Assembly: GCA_947625985.1 (NCBI GenBank)
Contig: CANQQF010000012.1
Coordinates: 1-39,983 of the forward strand
DNA length: 39,983 nucleotides
Origin: an uncultured Clostridia bacterium
Lineage (GTDB): Bacteria > Bacillota_A > Clostridia > TANB77 > CAG-508
Direction: 5' to 3'
Shown: positions 6,695-13,628 of the stretch, in pieces
Numbering within the stretch: position 1 is the stretch's first letter
Layout: the number at the start of each line of letters is the position of its first letter
Made by a program: the position numbers and the translations under genes
The notes under the pieces: model-generated
What the model saw: only the letters and a program-made list of their open reading frames with translations
The model's database searches: none
Told to the model about the DNA's origin: nothing

Positions 6695-6946
6695 CTAACT
6701 ATCATTTGGTGATGAATTGTCACTATTTGTGACATTTACAGCTATAAAAAAATCTGACAAATCACATTGTAAAATATCAGCCATTTTTTTAAATGTTTCA
6801 ATTCTTACATTTTGCGGATTTGTTTCATAATCACAATATGTAGCCCTAGATACATCAAGTAAATCAGCCATTTTTTCTTGGGTGTACCCTAATCTATTTC
6901 TATAAGACTTCATATTATTGGTTACGTATTTTAATTTTTCTTTCAT
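6695..6946 (-). CDS. XRE family regulator (Cro-like)
   Basis: 83 residues. The helix-turn-helix is residues about 11-66: MKSYRNRLGYTQEKMADLLD, then VSRATYCDYETNP and KMADILQCDLSDFF, classic lambda-repressor-like order. The Ser/Asn-rich tail is short. It faces the plus-strand repressor at 7078. Its consensus promoter contains the palindrome GTCACTATTTGTGAC in the spacer, and the same palindrome occurs again in its own 3' coding region. It may be the Cro-like partner of the immunity switch or an autorepressor. It has an AAAGGAGG-type site before the ATG. Confidence 0.88.
   Translation of the reverse strand: MKEKLKYVTNNMKSYRNRLGYTQEKMADLLDVSRATYCDYETNPQNVRIETFKKMADILQCDLSDFFIAVNVTNSDNSSPNDS
6719..6733. 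promoter_or_regulatory. Operator copy 1 (inside XRE gene end)
   Basis: The palindrome GTCAC-TATTT-GTGAC, followed by AT, is repeated exactly at 6976-6990. This copy lies in the coding end of the XRE gene about 240 bases downstream of the promoter copy, a spacing compatible with repressor looping. That it is bound is inference. Confidence 0.6.
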
Positions 6947-6968
6947 ATTTTCCTCCTTTACTAATCAC

Positions 6969-6997
6969 ATTATAAGTCACTATTTGTGACATGTCAA
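6969..6997 (-). promoter_or_regulatory. Consensus promoter of XRE gene with operator in spacer
   Basis: On the minus strand TTGACA (6997-6992) and TATAAT (6974-6969) are both perfect consensus hexamers with a 17-base spacer. The spacer is almost exactly the palindrome GTCACAAATAGTGAC (6976-6990). A repressor on this site would block RNA polymerase. Predicted start near 6962, ahead of AGGAGG and the ATG at 6946. Confidence 0.85.
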
Positions 6998-7026
6998 GCA
7001 AAATTTTACAAAAAGTGACATTTTAC

Positions 7027-7055
7027 TTGATTTTTTGTCACTTTTGGTGTATTCT
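7027..7055 (+). promoter_or_regulatory. Promoter of the plus-strand repressor
   Basis: TTGATT (7027-7032), a 17-base spacer and TATTCT (7050-7055, preceded by TG). The spacer contains TGTCAC, and AGTGACA lies just upstream (7014-7020); these are half-sites of the operator palindrome found at 6976-6990, so the promoter is probably under the same control. Start expected near 7062, 16 bases before the ATG. Confidence 0.65.
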
Positions 7056-7077
7056 TTTGCTTGAGAGGGGAGAAAAA

Positions 7078-7428
7078 ATGAATTTTTTATCAACAAACAT
7101 TAAATTTTTAAGGCAATCTCATAATTTAACTCAAGAAGAACTAGCTAACATAATCGGAAAAGCTCGTTCACTTGTAAGTCAATGGGAGTCAGATGATAGA
7201 GGTATTACAACTGAAGATATCATAAAATTATCAAACTATTTTTGTGTACCTATGGATACACTAGTTGGCAAAGATTTACGAATAAATGATGATAACACAT
7301 TGGATGAAACAGATGTATTATTTGATAAATATAAAGATGTTCTTTCTGAGAGTGATAAAAATATAATAAAAGCAGTTATAGAAGAAAGAAAAAGACAAAT
7401 TGATAAAGAACTTGGAGAAGATAATTAA
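7078..7428 (+). CDS. cI-like repressor (XRE HTH)
   Basis: 116 residues from the ATG at 7078, which follows GAGAGGGGAG. A longer frame from 6991 has no site and would run through the promoter. Residues 1-62 are a lambda-type helix-turn-helix: NIKFLRQSHNLTQEELANII, then GKARSLVSQWES. The C-terminal half is acidic and helical without a LexA-like peptidase, so induction is not by RecA self-cleavage. The ImmA-type metallopeptidase downstream (8004) would be the expected antagonist, as in ICEBs1 ImmR/ImmA. It is the likely immunity repressor of the phage. Confidence 0.85.
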   Translation: MNFLSTNIKFLRQSHNLTQEELANIIGKARSLVSQWESDDRGITTEDIIKLSNYFCVPMDTLVGKDLRINDDNTLDETDVLFDKYKDVLSESDKNIIKAVIEERKRQIDKELGEDN

Positions 7429-7483
7429 TTTGGTTAAAACAGAAATGTTTTAATAAATAGTGTTAGAAAGGAGTTTGAGTTGT

Positions 7484-7852
7484 ATGGAAGAAAAAACAAA
7501 ATTTTGTAAATTTTGTGGAGAAAAAATACCTGAAGATGCTATTATTTGCACAAAATGTGGTCGTCAAGTGGAAAATATAAAAAATGACAATGAACATGTT
7601 GTAATAAATAATAATGTTAGTGCAAATGCTAAATCTACAAGTATAGGCGGTTTTAGCCGACCTATTAATAAGTGGGTTGCATTATGCTTATGTATCTTTT
7701 TAGGTTATTTTGGTGCTCATAAATTTTATGAAGGAAAAACAGGTACTGGAGTATTATATTTATTTACTTTTGGATTATTTGGAATAGGCTGGTTTTTTGA
7801 TATTATTTCTATTGCCCTAAAGCCAAATCCATATTATGTTGCATGGAGATAA
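7484..7852 (+). CDS. Zinc-ribbon TM2-domain membrane protein
   Basis: 122 residues from the ATG at 7484 after AAAGGAG. An N-terminal zinc ribbon (FCKFCGEKIPEDAIICTKCG, residues about 7-26) and an Asn-rich linker lead to a TM2 domain (ALCLCIFLGYFGAHKFYEGK, then TGVLYLFTFGLFGIGWFFDI), two membrane helices with the GAHKFY motif. TM2 proteins with zinc ribbons are widespread in Bacillota, often on mobile elements, with unknown function. It lies between repressor and metallopeptidase, so it may be expressed in lysogens as a membrane-acting moron. Confidence 0.85.
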   Translation: MEEKTKFCKFCGEKIPEDAIICTKCGRQVENIKNDNEHVVINNNVSANAKSTSIGGFSRPINKWVALCLCIFLGYFGAHKFYEGKTGTGVLYLFTFGLFGIGWFFDIISIALKPNPYYVAWR

Positions 7853-8003
7853 AAAATAGTCCCCCAACCAAAGAAAGACTATTAAACAAAATAAATTTGT
7901 TATATGTATTGTAACAAATTTAAAAAAGCAAAACAATAGAACATAAGTACACGTAGTATCGTACTTAATATAAATAAAAGAATAAAAAGGATGTGTATTA
8001 AGT
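7853..8003. other. Intergenic region with three inverted repeats
   Basis: Three dyads: AATAGTC/GACTATT at 7855-7883, AAATTTGTTA/TAACAAATTT (10 bp) at 7893-7921, and AAGTAC/GTACTT at 7945-7966. The first closely follows the TM2 stop but has no T-run, so it is not a good intrinsic terminator. The last precedes AT-rich sequence that could be a -10 for the metallopeptidase gene. No open frame is convincing. Confidence 0.5.
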
Positions 8004-8333
8004 ATGTTAAAAGATTTATTAAATGGTTATTGTACTCAAAAAGAAATATTAAATTGGTATAATGCTAATTTATCCTATGTAGTTTTACCTAAAGGAATCT
8101 ACGGTTTTGTCTTTAATTATAAAGGCATTTACAATATTATAGTTAACAAGAATTTATCACAATATAGACGACGTAAAGCTATAATTCATGAATTAGCACA
8201 TATCGAACTAGACCAGTTAGTGCAATACAATAAAGATTTGTTTGCATTCTTCATACAAGACTATGAAGATGAAGCAGATAGATATATAAAAGAATTATTG
8301 AAAGGAAGTGAGAAAAATGAATGTAAATTTTAA
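8004..8333 (+). CDS. ImmA/IrrE-type metallopeptidase
   Basis: 109 residues. The zinc motif HELAHIELD is at about residues 62-70 (HExxH), and DYEDEADRYIKELL near 92-105 gives the typical downstream acidic ligand region. It is short, essentially only the catalytic domain. ImmA-family enzymes cleave the cognate phage or ICE repressor after damage or quorum signals, which would make this the inducer of the 7078 repressor. Ribosome binding site AAAAGGATG. The next gene starts inside its end. Confidence 0.85.
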   Translation: MLKDLLNGYCTQKEILNWYNANLSYVVLPKGIYGFVFNYKGIYNIIVNKNLSQYRRRKAIIHELAHIELDQLVQYNKDLFAFFIQDYEDEADRYIKELLKGSEKNECKF

Positions 8334-8499
8334 AATTGTAAACGATTGTAGTGATTTGTGTGCATACATTATAAATAAAGTGATTACTTTTTATAATATT
8401 GACTCAAAGTCTGAAGAAATAGAAAAATTAATTAATGAAATTACAAGCGATAAAAAAATAGAAGAAATTATGCAAAACATGACTTCTGTTAGCAAATAA
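8317..8499 (+). CDS. Small hypothetical protein
   Basis: 60 residues from the ATG at 8317 after GGAAGTGAG: MNVNFKIVNDCSDLCAYIIN and then an acidic helix (SEEIEKLINEITSDKK). Not recognised. It overlaps the metallopeptidase by 17 bases, so it is coupled to it and could be a partner, but nothing shows this. Confidence 0.6.
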   Translation: MNVNFKIVNDCSDLCAYIINKVITFYNIDSKSEEIEKLINEITSDKKIEEIMQNMTSVSK

Positions 8500-8532
8500 A
8501 AAAATCCCCTACTTGCTACGAACAAGTAAGGG
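8498..8532 (-). terminator. Minus-strand terminator before integrase
   Basis: Read on the minus strand, CCCTTACTTG pairs with CAAGTAGGGG around a 7-nt loop (one bulged base), then GATTTTTTT. It would stop minus-strand transcripts entering the ImmA and repressor genes from the integrase side. On the plus strand the hairpin lacks a T-run. Confidence 0.65.
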
Positions 8533-8535
8533 TAC

Positions 8536-8592
8536 GGAGACATAGTCCCCTAAGAAAAACCACAACGTCAATTGGAGTTTCTCTATGTCTCC
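8536..8592 (+). other. Long inverted repeat upstream of integrase
   Basis: GGAGACATAG at 8536-8545 and CTATGTCTCC at 8583-8592 are perfect 10-bp arms around a 37-base loop containing CCCC and a CAATTGG box. It lies 45 bases before the integrase ATG on the leader side. It could be an mRNA structure limiting integrase expression or a protein site; there is no T-run after it. No known riboswitch class is recognised. Confidence 0.55.
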
Positions 8593-8637
8593 ATTATACT
8601 AGAAATAATTATTAAAGTAAAGAATGGAGAGATAAAA

Positions 8638-9816
8638 ATGGATAAAAAGATTTATAGAAATACCAAATATCCTGGTATTAAACAAAATATAAAAAATGGA
8701 AATTATATTGTCGATATGTTCATTGACGGAAAAAGAAGTTCAGTATCAACAATAGATGGAAAAAGAAACGGTGAAAAAATTCTTGATATTAAAACAGCTA
8801 GAAAAATTCAAACTGATCCTACAATTCAAAAGCGATTCACCTATTCTATAAATAACAAAACAACTGTTAGTGAAGCTTTTGAAAAATATATGTATGATGC
8901 GGAACACAACATGAATTTAGCACCTAGAACCTTAATATCTAAGAAAAACACGTGCAATCTATATTTAATTAAAAAATATGGTAAGAAAAAACTTTTTTCA
9001 ATTACAAAAGAAGATATGTTGCAAGTCAAAATTGAAATTGATGAACGTAATAATACATCCTCTAGTAAATATGGTGTATTAAGAGACATTAAAGCTTTCT
9101 TTAACTGGTTAGTAAGAAATAAAATAATTGATGAATCGCCTTTAGCAGAAATACGTCAATTCAAAAAAGAAAAAGTTATTCATAAAATTTGGACTCCTTC
9201 TGAAGTGAAAAAGTTTAGGGAAGAATGTGAGAAAGATTTCGATGATACCAAATTAAGAATAGCTTACAAAGCAAGAATGATACATCTTTTAGTAAATCTA
9301 GATTATTCTCTATCGGCACGTATTGGAGAAATTAGAGCATTACAATATAGTAAAATTTTAAAAGACAGAAATTCTATTATTATAAATGCTAACGTCGATA
9401 GAAATTGTAATATTTCTGAAAGAACCAAAACTGATACTTCTAAAGATGTTTTATTAGTGCCACAACAAATTATAGATGAAATAGAAGAATATAAAAACTG
9501 GGTTATGCAACATTTTGATGTAGACATAACAGAAAATACACCTCTATTCTGTAATTTATCAACAATGAAACCTTATAGTGATCAAGTAATACATGAACTG
9601 TTTCAACTATATACTGAAAAAGCTGACAATCCTAAAATGGTAATATATAATTTAAGACATAGCGGAGTTGCCCTAATGCAAGAATTAGGAGTTCCACTAG
9701 ATGCGATTCAAAACAGAGTACGTCATAAAAATATAGAAACTACCATAGACACATATGGTAGTATAAGTAGTAAAACAAAGCAAAAAATTGTAGAAGATAT
9801 ATCAAAATTTTTTTAA
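8638..9816 (+). CDS. int: Tyrosine-family phage integrase
   Basis: 392 residues from the ATG at 8638 after GGAGAG; the frame opens at 8572 but that start lacks a site. The N-terminal about 60 residues look like an arm-binding domain (KYPGIKQNIKNGNYIVDMF). A SAM-like core-binding domain follows (TVSEAFEKYMYD..., FFNWLVRNKII). In the catalytic domain are LSARIGEIRAL (catalytic Arg), YNLRHSGVALM (box II Arg, with Tyr where His is common), VRHKNIETT and the nucleophile in TIDTYGSI. It catalyses site-specific integration and excision. An attP candidate with arm-like repeats follows directly. Confidence 0.95.
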   Translation: MDKKIYRNTKYPGIKQNIKNGNYIVDMFIDGKRSSVSTIDGKRNGEKILDIKTARKIQTDPTIQKRFTYSINNKTTVSEAFEKYMYDAEHNMNLAPRTLISKKNTCNLYLIKKYGKKKLFSITKEDMLQVKIEIDERNNTSSSKYGVLRDIKAFFNWLVRNKIIDESPLAEIRQFKKEKVIHKIWTPSEVKKFREECEKDFDDTKLRIAYKARMIHLLVNLDYSLSARIGEIRALQYSKILKDRNSIIINANVDRNCNISERTKTDTSKDVLLVPQQIIDEIEEYKNWVMQHFDVDITENTPLFCNLSTMKPYSDQVIHELFQLYTEKADNPKMVIYNLRHSGVALMQELGVPLDAIQNRVRHKNIETTIDTYGSISSKTKQKIVEDISKFF

Positions 9817-10020
9817 AACTGAGTATTTTATGAGTAATTGAAATCGAAAAATGACGTAAATACTAGGCTCGGAGGGTGTCGTTCGTCACTCCCCCCCCAT
9901 GTCAAGAGTTTTTTATATACGTATTTACAGTATTTATTTTCACTCAATTTCACTTAATTTGCTCAATTTTATGTAAATTTTTGATATTTATGAGTAATTC
10001 AATGAGTAATTATGAAAGGA
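9817..10020. other. Probable attP region
   Basis: A 200-base non-coding interval after int. A GC-rich block (about 9866-9898, with a C8 tract at 9891-9898) stands out from the AT-rich surroundings and is flanked by the inverted repeat GTAAATAC (9856-9863) and GTATTTAC (9921-9928). Outside lie repeated motifs of the type ATGAGTAATT (near 9830, 9992 and 10004) and their inverted relatives CACTCAATTT/CACTTAATTT (9941-9960), as expected for integrase arm sites. The exact core cannot be set without the host site. Confidence 0.65.
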
Positions 10021-10027
10021 AAATAAT

Positions 10028-10486
10028 ATGCAAAAATGTATCTATTTAAAGCAAAAAATAAATCATTCTTTGGAATGTAAAAAGAATAAAAAAATCATCA
10101 ATATTAAGGAGTGTAACAATTGCAAATTTAAAGAATACCAGAAACAAATTTCTGTATCAAAAAAGTACAGAAAAAAGTCATCCGCTATTCAAAAAGCAGA
10201 AAGAAATAGATTTTCTGTATTTACAGATGATTTAGAACATTGCATTCTTTGTGGAGATAAAAAAGACAACTTACATGAAATCTTTTTTGGCAAAAATAGG
10301 ATTAAATCCATGAATTATGGATTTGTAATTCCGCTATGCTATAGTTGCCATCTAGAAATGCATCATAATATTAATTTACAAGAGATTTGGCATATCAGAG
10401 GACAATTATACTTCGAAAAATATTTAGGTTCTAGGAATGAATTTATTGCGTTATTTGGAAAAAGTTACATAAAAAAAGAAGGATAA
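10028..10486 (+). CDS. HNH-type zinc-binding protein
   Basis: 152 residues with two zinc-like parts: an N-terminal set (ECKKNKK..., ECNNCKFKEY) and a C-terminal HNH-like core, HCILCGDKKDNLHEIFFGKN then GFVIPLCYSCHLEMHHN. CxxC ... LHE ... CxxCH ... H is the ligand and metal layout of HNH endonucleases such as NinG/DUF968-like recombination proteins. The protein may nick DNA or help recombination. It sits beyond attP, the last plus-strand gene before a bidirectional terminator, so it may be co-expressed with int or be a moron. Confidence 0.7.
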   Translation: MQKCIYLKQKINHSLECKKNKKIINIKECNNCKFKEYQKQISVSKKYRKKSSAIQKAERNRFSVFTDDLEHCILCGDKKDNLHEIFFGKNRIKSMNYGFVIPLCYSCHLEMHHNINLQEIWHIRGQLYFEKYLGSRNEFIALFGKSYIKKEG

Positions 10487-10510
10487 CCCCATTTTTGAGA
10501 TTATCCTTTT
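10481..10510. terminator. Bidirectional terminator between convergent operons
   Basis: GGATAA (10481-10486) pairs with TTATCC (10501-10506), with a short inner stem of C/G pairs. TTTT follows on the plus strand, ending the HNH gene transcript. On the minus strand TTCTTTTTTT follows, ending the late (endolysin) transcript. The stem starts within the last codons of the HNH gene. Confidence 0.75.
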
Positions 10511-10511
10511 A

Positions 10512-10574
10512 ATTGGTCAGCTCTGAACAGTATTGAACAGCTCAGATCTGTACAAGTCTGTATTGGTCTGCTCT
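10512..10574. repeat. Short direct repeats behind endolysin
   Basis: ATTGGTCAGCTCT (10512-10524) recurs as ATTGGTCTGCTCT (10562-10574), 12 of 13 bases, 50 bases apart. Between them AACAG and TCTG units repeat. The second copy overlaps the endolysin stop codon. Role unknown; too short for a CRISPR array or iterons of a recognised type. Confidence 0.45.
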
Positions 10575-11457
10575 ACACTTTTTTTATGTCTTTGATGTTC
10601 ATTGCAGCCCATGTAATTAACTTACCATTTCTGTTAGCTGCTAAAACTACTCTATCACCCTCAATTTTAGTGATTTGATAGGTTTTATCATATTGAGTTA
10701 ACTTCACACCGTTATAATTGTACAATCTTGTTGGAACGACTTTATCGCCTACTTTAAAAGTTGCTGTTGACGGTGTTGTCCCTTTTAAAATTTCATTAAC
10801 TCTGTTTTGAACAGCATTGTAATCGTATCCTACATTTGTAAGGCGATTCTTTCTATCATCACCATTTCCCCATTTGCCATTTATTACTTCCTTAGCAAGA
10901 TCATCAACTGTTTTTGATGGTGTAGGAGTCGGAGTTGGTTCTGGAGTTGGTGTTGGTGTAGGAACTACTGGGTTATATCCTAGAGGAGCAATACACCCTC
11001 TATATGTATATCCAGAACCGGCTCCCCATTTACCATTTGCATTAGTTCTCTTTGTAATCCAAAATGCACTTGATCCATATCCTGATTCAGCGGTTCTAAT
11101 ATATCCATCACCTACTTCAATAACGATTGCAACATGTCCTGCACCGTCACTACCATTTAAGGTTGCACCTTTTTGCCAAACCATAATGCCACCAAGCATA
11201 GGTTCTTTAAATATTGATAAGCCTGATGCAATTGCTCTTTCGATAAAATTTTCTGCATTGCAATTTAAATGGTATTTTTCATAGCCTAAAGCTAATTGCT
11301 CGTTATATGCTCCACAAGCATAACCCACACAATTTGCAAGAACATCACATACATCTGTAGGTTTACCTTTAATACAAGTAGAATATCCGCCAGAAACTTG
11401 TCTCGTAAAATACTTATTCTCCTTTGTTGGTCTCGTCGTTCTTATATTCATATTCAA
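10573..11457 (-). CDS. Endolysin: CHAP, CPL-7 and SH3-like domains
   Basis: 294 residues. An N-terminal CHAP-type amidase/endopeptidase carries the Cys in DVLANCVGYACGAYNE and the His in GAGHVAIVIEVGD. A Pro/Thr linker (TPTPTPEPTPTPTPS) leads to a CPL-7-like wall-binding module (TVDDLAKEVINGKWGNGDDR ... NAVQNRVNEIL). A last SH3-like region (FKVGDKVVPTRLYNYNGVKL) ends the protein. It cleaves host peptidoglycan at lysis, released by the holin upstream. The start MNMNIRTTRPTKENKYFTRQ is placed by resemblance to known lysins; it lies inside the preceding small gene and has only a distant AAGGAG. Confidence 0.93.
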   Translation of the reverse strand: MNMNIRTTRPTKENKYFTRQVSGGYSTCIKGKPTDVCDVLANCVGYACGAYNEQLALGYEKYHLNCNAENFIERAIASGLSIFKEPMLGGIMVWQKGATLNGSDGAGHVAIVIEVGDGYIRTAESGYGSSAFWITKRTNANGKWGAGSGYTYRGCIAPLGYNPVVPTPTPTPEPTPTPTPSKTVDDLAKEVINGKWGNGDDRKNRLTNVGYDYNAVQNRVNEILKGTTPSTATFKVGDKVVPTRLYNYNGVKLTQYDKTYQITKIEGDRVVLAANRNGKLITWAAMNIKDIKKV

Positions 11458-11638
11458 CTTCTGCTCCTTCCCCTAACAATTCATCAATAGTGTCGGTGTT
11501 AAATGTTGTTTGTTCATCATAAACATTTCCAACCTCTTCTGCACCAATTCCCTCCTCTTCCATAATATAATTGTTTTGATAGTCATTTACTAAATCTTGA
11601 TTGTACTCAACTTCGATTACTTGTTTATTTTCTTCCAT
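11414..11638 (-). CDS. Small acidic lysis-cassette protein
   Basis: 74 residues, strongly acidic (EEEGIGAEEVGNVYDEQ, ELLGEGAEVEYEYK), no membrane span, not recognised. It lies between holin and endolysin and overlaps the endolysin start by 44 bases, so it may couple endolysin translation. AAAGAGG-type site before the ATG. A link between tail or lysis control and this protein is unproven. Confidence 0.7.
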   Translation of the reverse strand: MEENKQVIEVEYNQDLVNDYQNNYIMEEEGIGAEEVGNVYDEQTTFNTDTIDELLGEGAEVEYEYKNDETNKGE

Positions 11639-11659
11639 AACTAACCTCTTTCTTTATTT

Positions 11660-11914
11660 TTATTTTTTTGTATGAATTAAATCATAAATTCCAGCTACTC
11701 CAAAGGCTGCTCCAAAGCATATTAAGCCTGCTATTAATGGATTAGTCACTAACCCAGTTGCAATTGTTATTACGGTTGCAATAATGCTAATTATTAAGTT
11801 CTGTACTGGAATAAAGCTTGATGGAATAACATTGTCTTTGAAAATCATACCTAATAGCGCAGTCACAACGGCTGTTACAATTGCAATAATTACTTCTACG
11901 GTCATCTCTATCAC
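11660..11914 (-). CDS. Holin
   Basis: 84 residues with hydrophobic segments IIAIVTAVVTALLGMIF, NLIISIIATVITIATGLV and PLIAGLICFGAAFGVAGIYD, and a short charged tail (LIHTKK). Two to three membrane spans and the position before the endolysin are typical of phage holins, which form the membrane lesion that lets the endolysin reach the wall. It is preceded at a 1-base gap by a second membrane protein gene that may act with it. Confidence 0.85.
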   Translation of the reverse strand: MIEMTVEVIIAIVTAVVTALLGMIFKDNVIPSSFIPVQNLIISIIATVITIATGLVTNPLIAGLICFGAAFGVAGIYDLIHTKK

Positions 11915-11915
11915 C

Positions 11916-12275
11916 TCACTTTCTATTTCTTTCTTTTAAAACTTCATTGTTTATAGCAAGTTGTTGACTCATCCCGTTCACTTCATTTGTTAATTCGTGT
12001 ATACGGTCTTCTAATTTGTGAGAGTTATCTGTGTAATTTTTAATCGTTGTTGAATTTAACTTAATAACTTCTGAATTATTGTTAATTACTTGTGAATTGT
12101 TTTCAATCACTGCTTTAAACGAGTCCATCATGTAATCTTTTTCTTCGGCTCGTTTTAACTTTAAATTTAAAAATTTAGGCACGTATATAAATCCTAAATA
12201 TAAAATGACTGCAATTAAGCAGCCACTTAGTCCAAAATCTGCAATTATTTTTACGATTTCTTCCGTATAAACCAT
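11916..12275 (-). CDS. Membrane coiled-coil protein (XhlA-like)
   Basis: 119 residues. One membrane span (LSGCLIAVILYLGFIYVP, about residues 16-33) is followed by a Lys-rich stretch and a long coiled coil with Asn repeats (NSQVINNNSEVIKLN) ending in NEVLKERNRK. The design resembles XhlA/BhlA-type lysis accessory proteins located before holins. It may assist or regulate holin action; a tail-associated role is less likely from its position. Confidence 0.65.
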   Translation of the reverse strand: MVYTEEIVKIIADFGLSGCLIAVILYLGFIYVPKFLNLKLKRAEEKDYMMDSFKAVIENNSQVINNNSEVIKLNSTTIKNYTDNSHKLEDRIHELTNEVNGMSQQLAINNEVLKERNRK

Positions 12276-12302
12276 TCCTTTCTATCTTTAAATTTTAAAA
12301 AT

Positions 12303-12716
12303 TTATTTCCAATGCCCCCATGCATAGCATGAAATTTGTAATTCTAATCCACTATGATTAACACCAGCAGCTGACATTAAATAGAGATCTTGTGATTCTG
12401 TTGCACTACCATATCCATTACTTGATAACCACAAATATTCATACTGATTGTAATTTAAGCAATAATTTTTACATGGGCTTGATGTAAATAATCCCTCTGG
12501 AAAAGAAAATTCAAATGGATGATTCCACATATAAGCACTTCCATATAATTCAAAATTTGCTGCTCCATTATAATATTGGATATTCCAGTATTCTGCGAAA
12601 CCATCCGACCATTTTCTCCATTGAGTATCACGACCTATGTATTCCTCAACTATGTAAACATTGGTTATCGGATACATATTCCCATTTTCATTTTTTAACT
12701 GAACTAATTGATTCAT
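12303..12716 (-). CDS. Short tail-tip protein, paralogue 3
   Basis: 137 residues. The N-terminus LVQLKNENGNMYPITNVYIV matches the start of the neighbour at 12761-13168 (HLKDENGNILYPISDVYST). The C-terminal part is aromatic and Gly/Asn-rich (YLWLSSNGYGSATESQDLY) and ends in CYAWGHWK, like a compact receptor-binding beta domain. With 12761-13168 and 13771-14163 it forms a family of single-domain distal tail proteins with a conserved head and divergent body. Confidence 0.65.
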   Translation of the reverse strand: MNQLVQLKNENGNMYPITNVYIVEEYIGRDTQWRKWSDGFAEYWNIQYYNGAANFELYGSAYMWNHPFEFSFPEGLFTSSPCKNYCLNYNQYEYLWLSSNGYGSATESQDLYLMSAAGVNHSGLELQISCYAWGHWK

Positions 12717-12760
12717 AATAATTAGTTACATAATTGTCTACATTGTTATTTTTATCCAAT

Positions 12761-13168
12761 TTATTTTTTTGTGTAATCTAGCACAACTACTACTCCATAA
12801 TTAATTGTATCTAATTCTTCAAACATGCTAGACCCAATCCAGAGATCAACAGTAGTTGAAGTAATTTGCCAGCCGGCAGAATATAATGAAATTCTATTTT
12901 CAACAGGGTAACAAAATGATAACGGAACCCATTGTCCATCTTTTCTGTGTAATATTGCGGTTGAAGTTGGTAAAAATTCATTAACCCCAGTAATTCCATG
13001 ATTATGAGGTTCCCAATCGCCCATAGTAGGATTAATCCCAAGTACTTTTCTATATATATCTCTTCCATCCATCCATACTCCTACTATTTGTTCTTTAGTA
13101 GAATACACATCGCTAATCGGATATAAAATATTGCCATTTTCATCTTTTAAATGTCCATGTTTTGCCAT
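12761..13168 (-). CDS. Short tail-tip protein, paralogue 2
   Basis: 135 residues. LKDENGNILYPISDVYSTKE is followed by EQIVGVWMDGRDIYRKV, a module typical of Bacillota phage tail fibres and baseplate tips. The rest is a beta-rich body. The same GxWxDGxxIYxK module occurs in the adjacent 13203-13628 protein. It is probably a trimeric distal tail or receptor-contact protein; that is inferred from module content and from lying between fibre and holin genes. Confidence 0.7.
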   Translation of the reverse strand: MAKHGHLKDENGNILYPISDVYSTKEQIVGVWMDGRDIYRKVLGINPTMGDWEPHNHGITGVNEFLPTSTAILHRKDGQWVPLSFCYPVENRISLYSAGWQITSTTVDLWIGSSMFEELDTINYGVVVVLDYTKK

Positions 13169-13202
13169 TATTTTCTAATAAGTTAGTTAATAATAATTAT
13201 TG

Positions 13203-13628
13203 TTAATCTGTTGTTTTTGTATAGCGAACAACTGCATAAATAGTTACGTTTAACATGTCGTCTCTATCTGTACACCCCATTAAGTATCCTTTATCTCCTC
13301 GACCACTTCTGTTCTCAACGTAAATTTCGCTGTTTATTGTTGCTCCGATTGTATTGAATAATGAAGTCGATATCATTGTAGAGGTAAACGCACAAATTAT
13401 GGTTCCATATTTAATATCTGTGGAGACCATTTGTCCAACTGTATATTCACCTTTTTGAGTTAGTGTAATAGAAACGGTCTTTTCGTAGATTGGTTTTCCA
13501 TCAATCCATATTCCAACCTTTTTTTCATCTGTTGAGAAATTCAAAATATCGTTAAGCAGAACTTTATTATGCACTATTCCTTTACTATCCCAATAATTAT
13601 TATTTTTTAGTTTTAGTGACTTACTCAA
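13203..13628 (-). CDS. Tail-tip cassette protein A, copy 2
   Basis: About 141 residues. Its homologue at 14180-14515 suggests the start is the TTG at 13628 (SKSLKLKNNNYWDSKGIV), six bases after GCAGGTGAT, rather than the GTG at 13637. The N-terminal 25 residues match SRALKLKSNDYWDLSSIV in copy 1. It then has EKKVGIWIDGKPIYEKT, the tail-fibre module, and a beta-rich C-terminus (EVYVENRSGRGDKGYLMG region). The start overlaps the stop of the small Gly-rich frame upstream by 8 bases. Confidence 0.65.
   Translation of the reverse strand: MSKSLKLKNNNYWDSKGIVHNKVLLNDILNFSTDEKKVGIWIDGKPIYEKTVSITLTQKGEYTVGQMVSTDIKYGTIICAFTSTMISTSLFNTIGATINSEIYVENRSGRGDKGYLMGCTDRDDMLNVTIYAVVRYTKTTD

Noticed and set aside
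6991..7428. Longer repressor from a start at 6991
   Set aside because: It would read through the opposing promoter and operator and lacks a ribosome binding site; ATG 7078 has GAGAGGGGAG.
9866..9898. GC-rich block near attP as a tRNA 3' end
   Set aside because: It does not give a T-arm or acceptor stem in either orientation.
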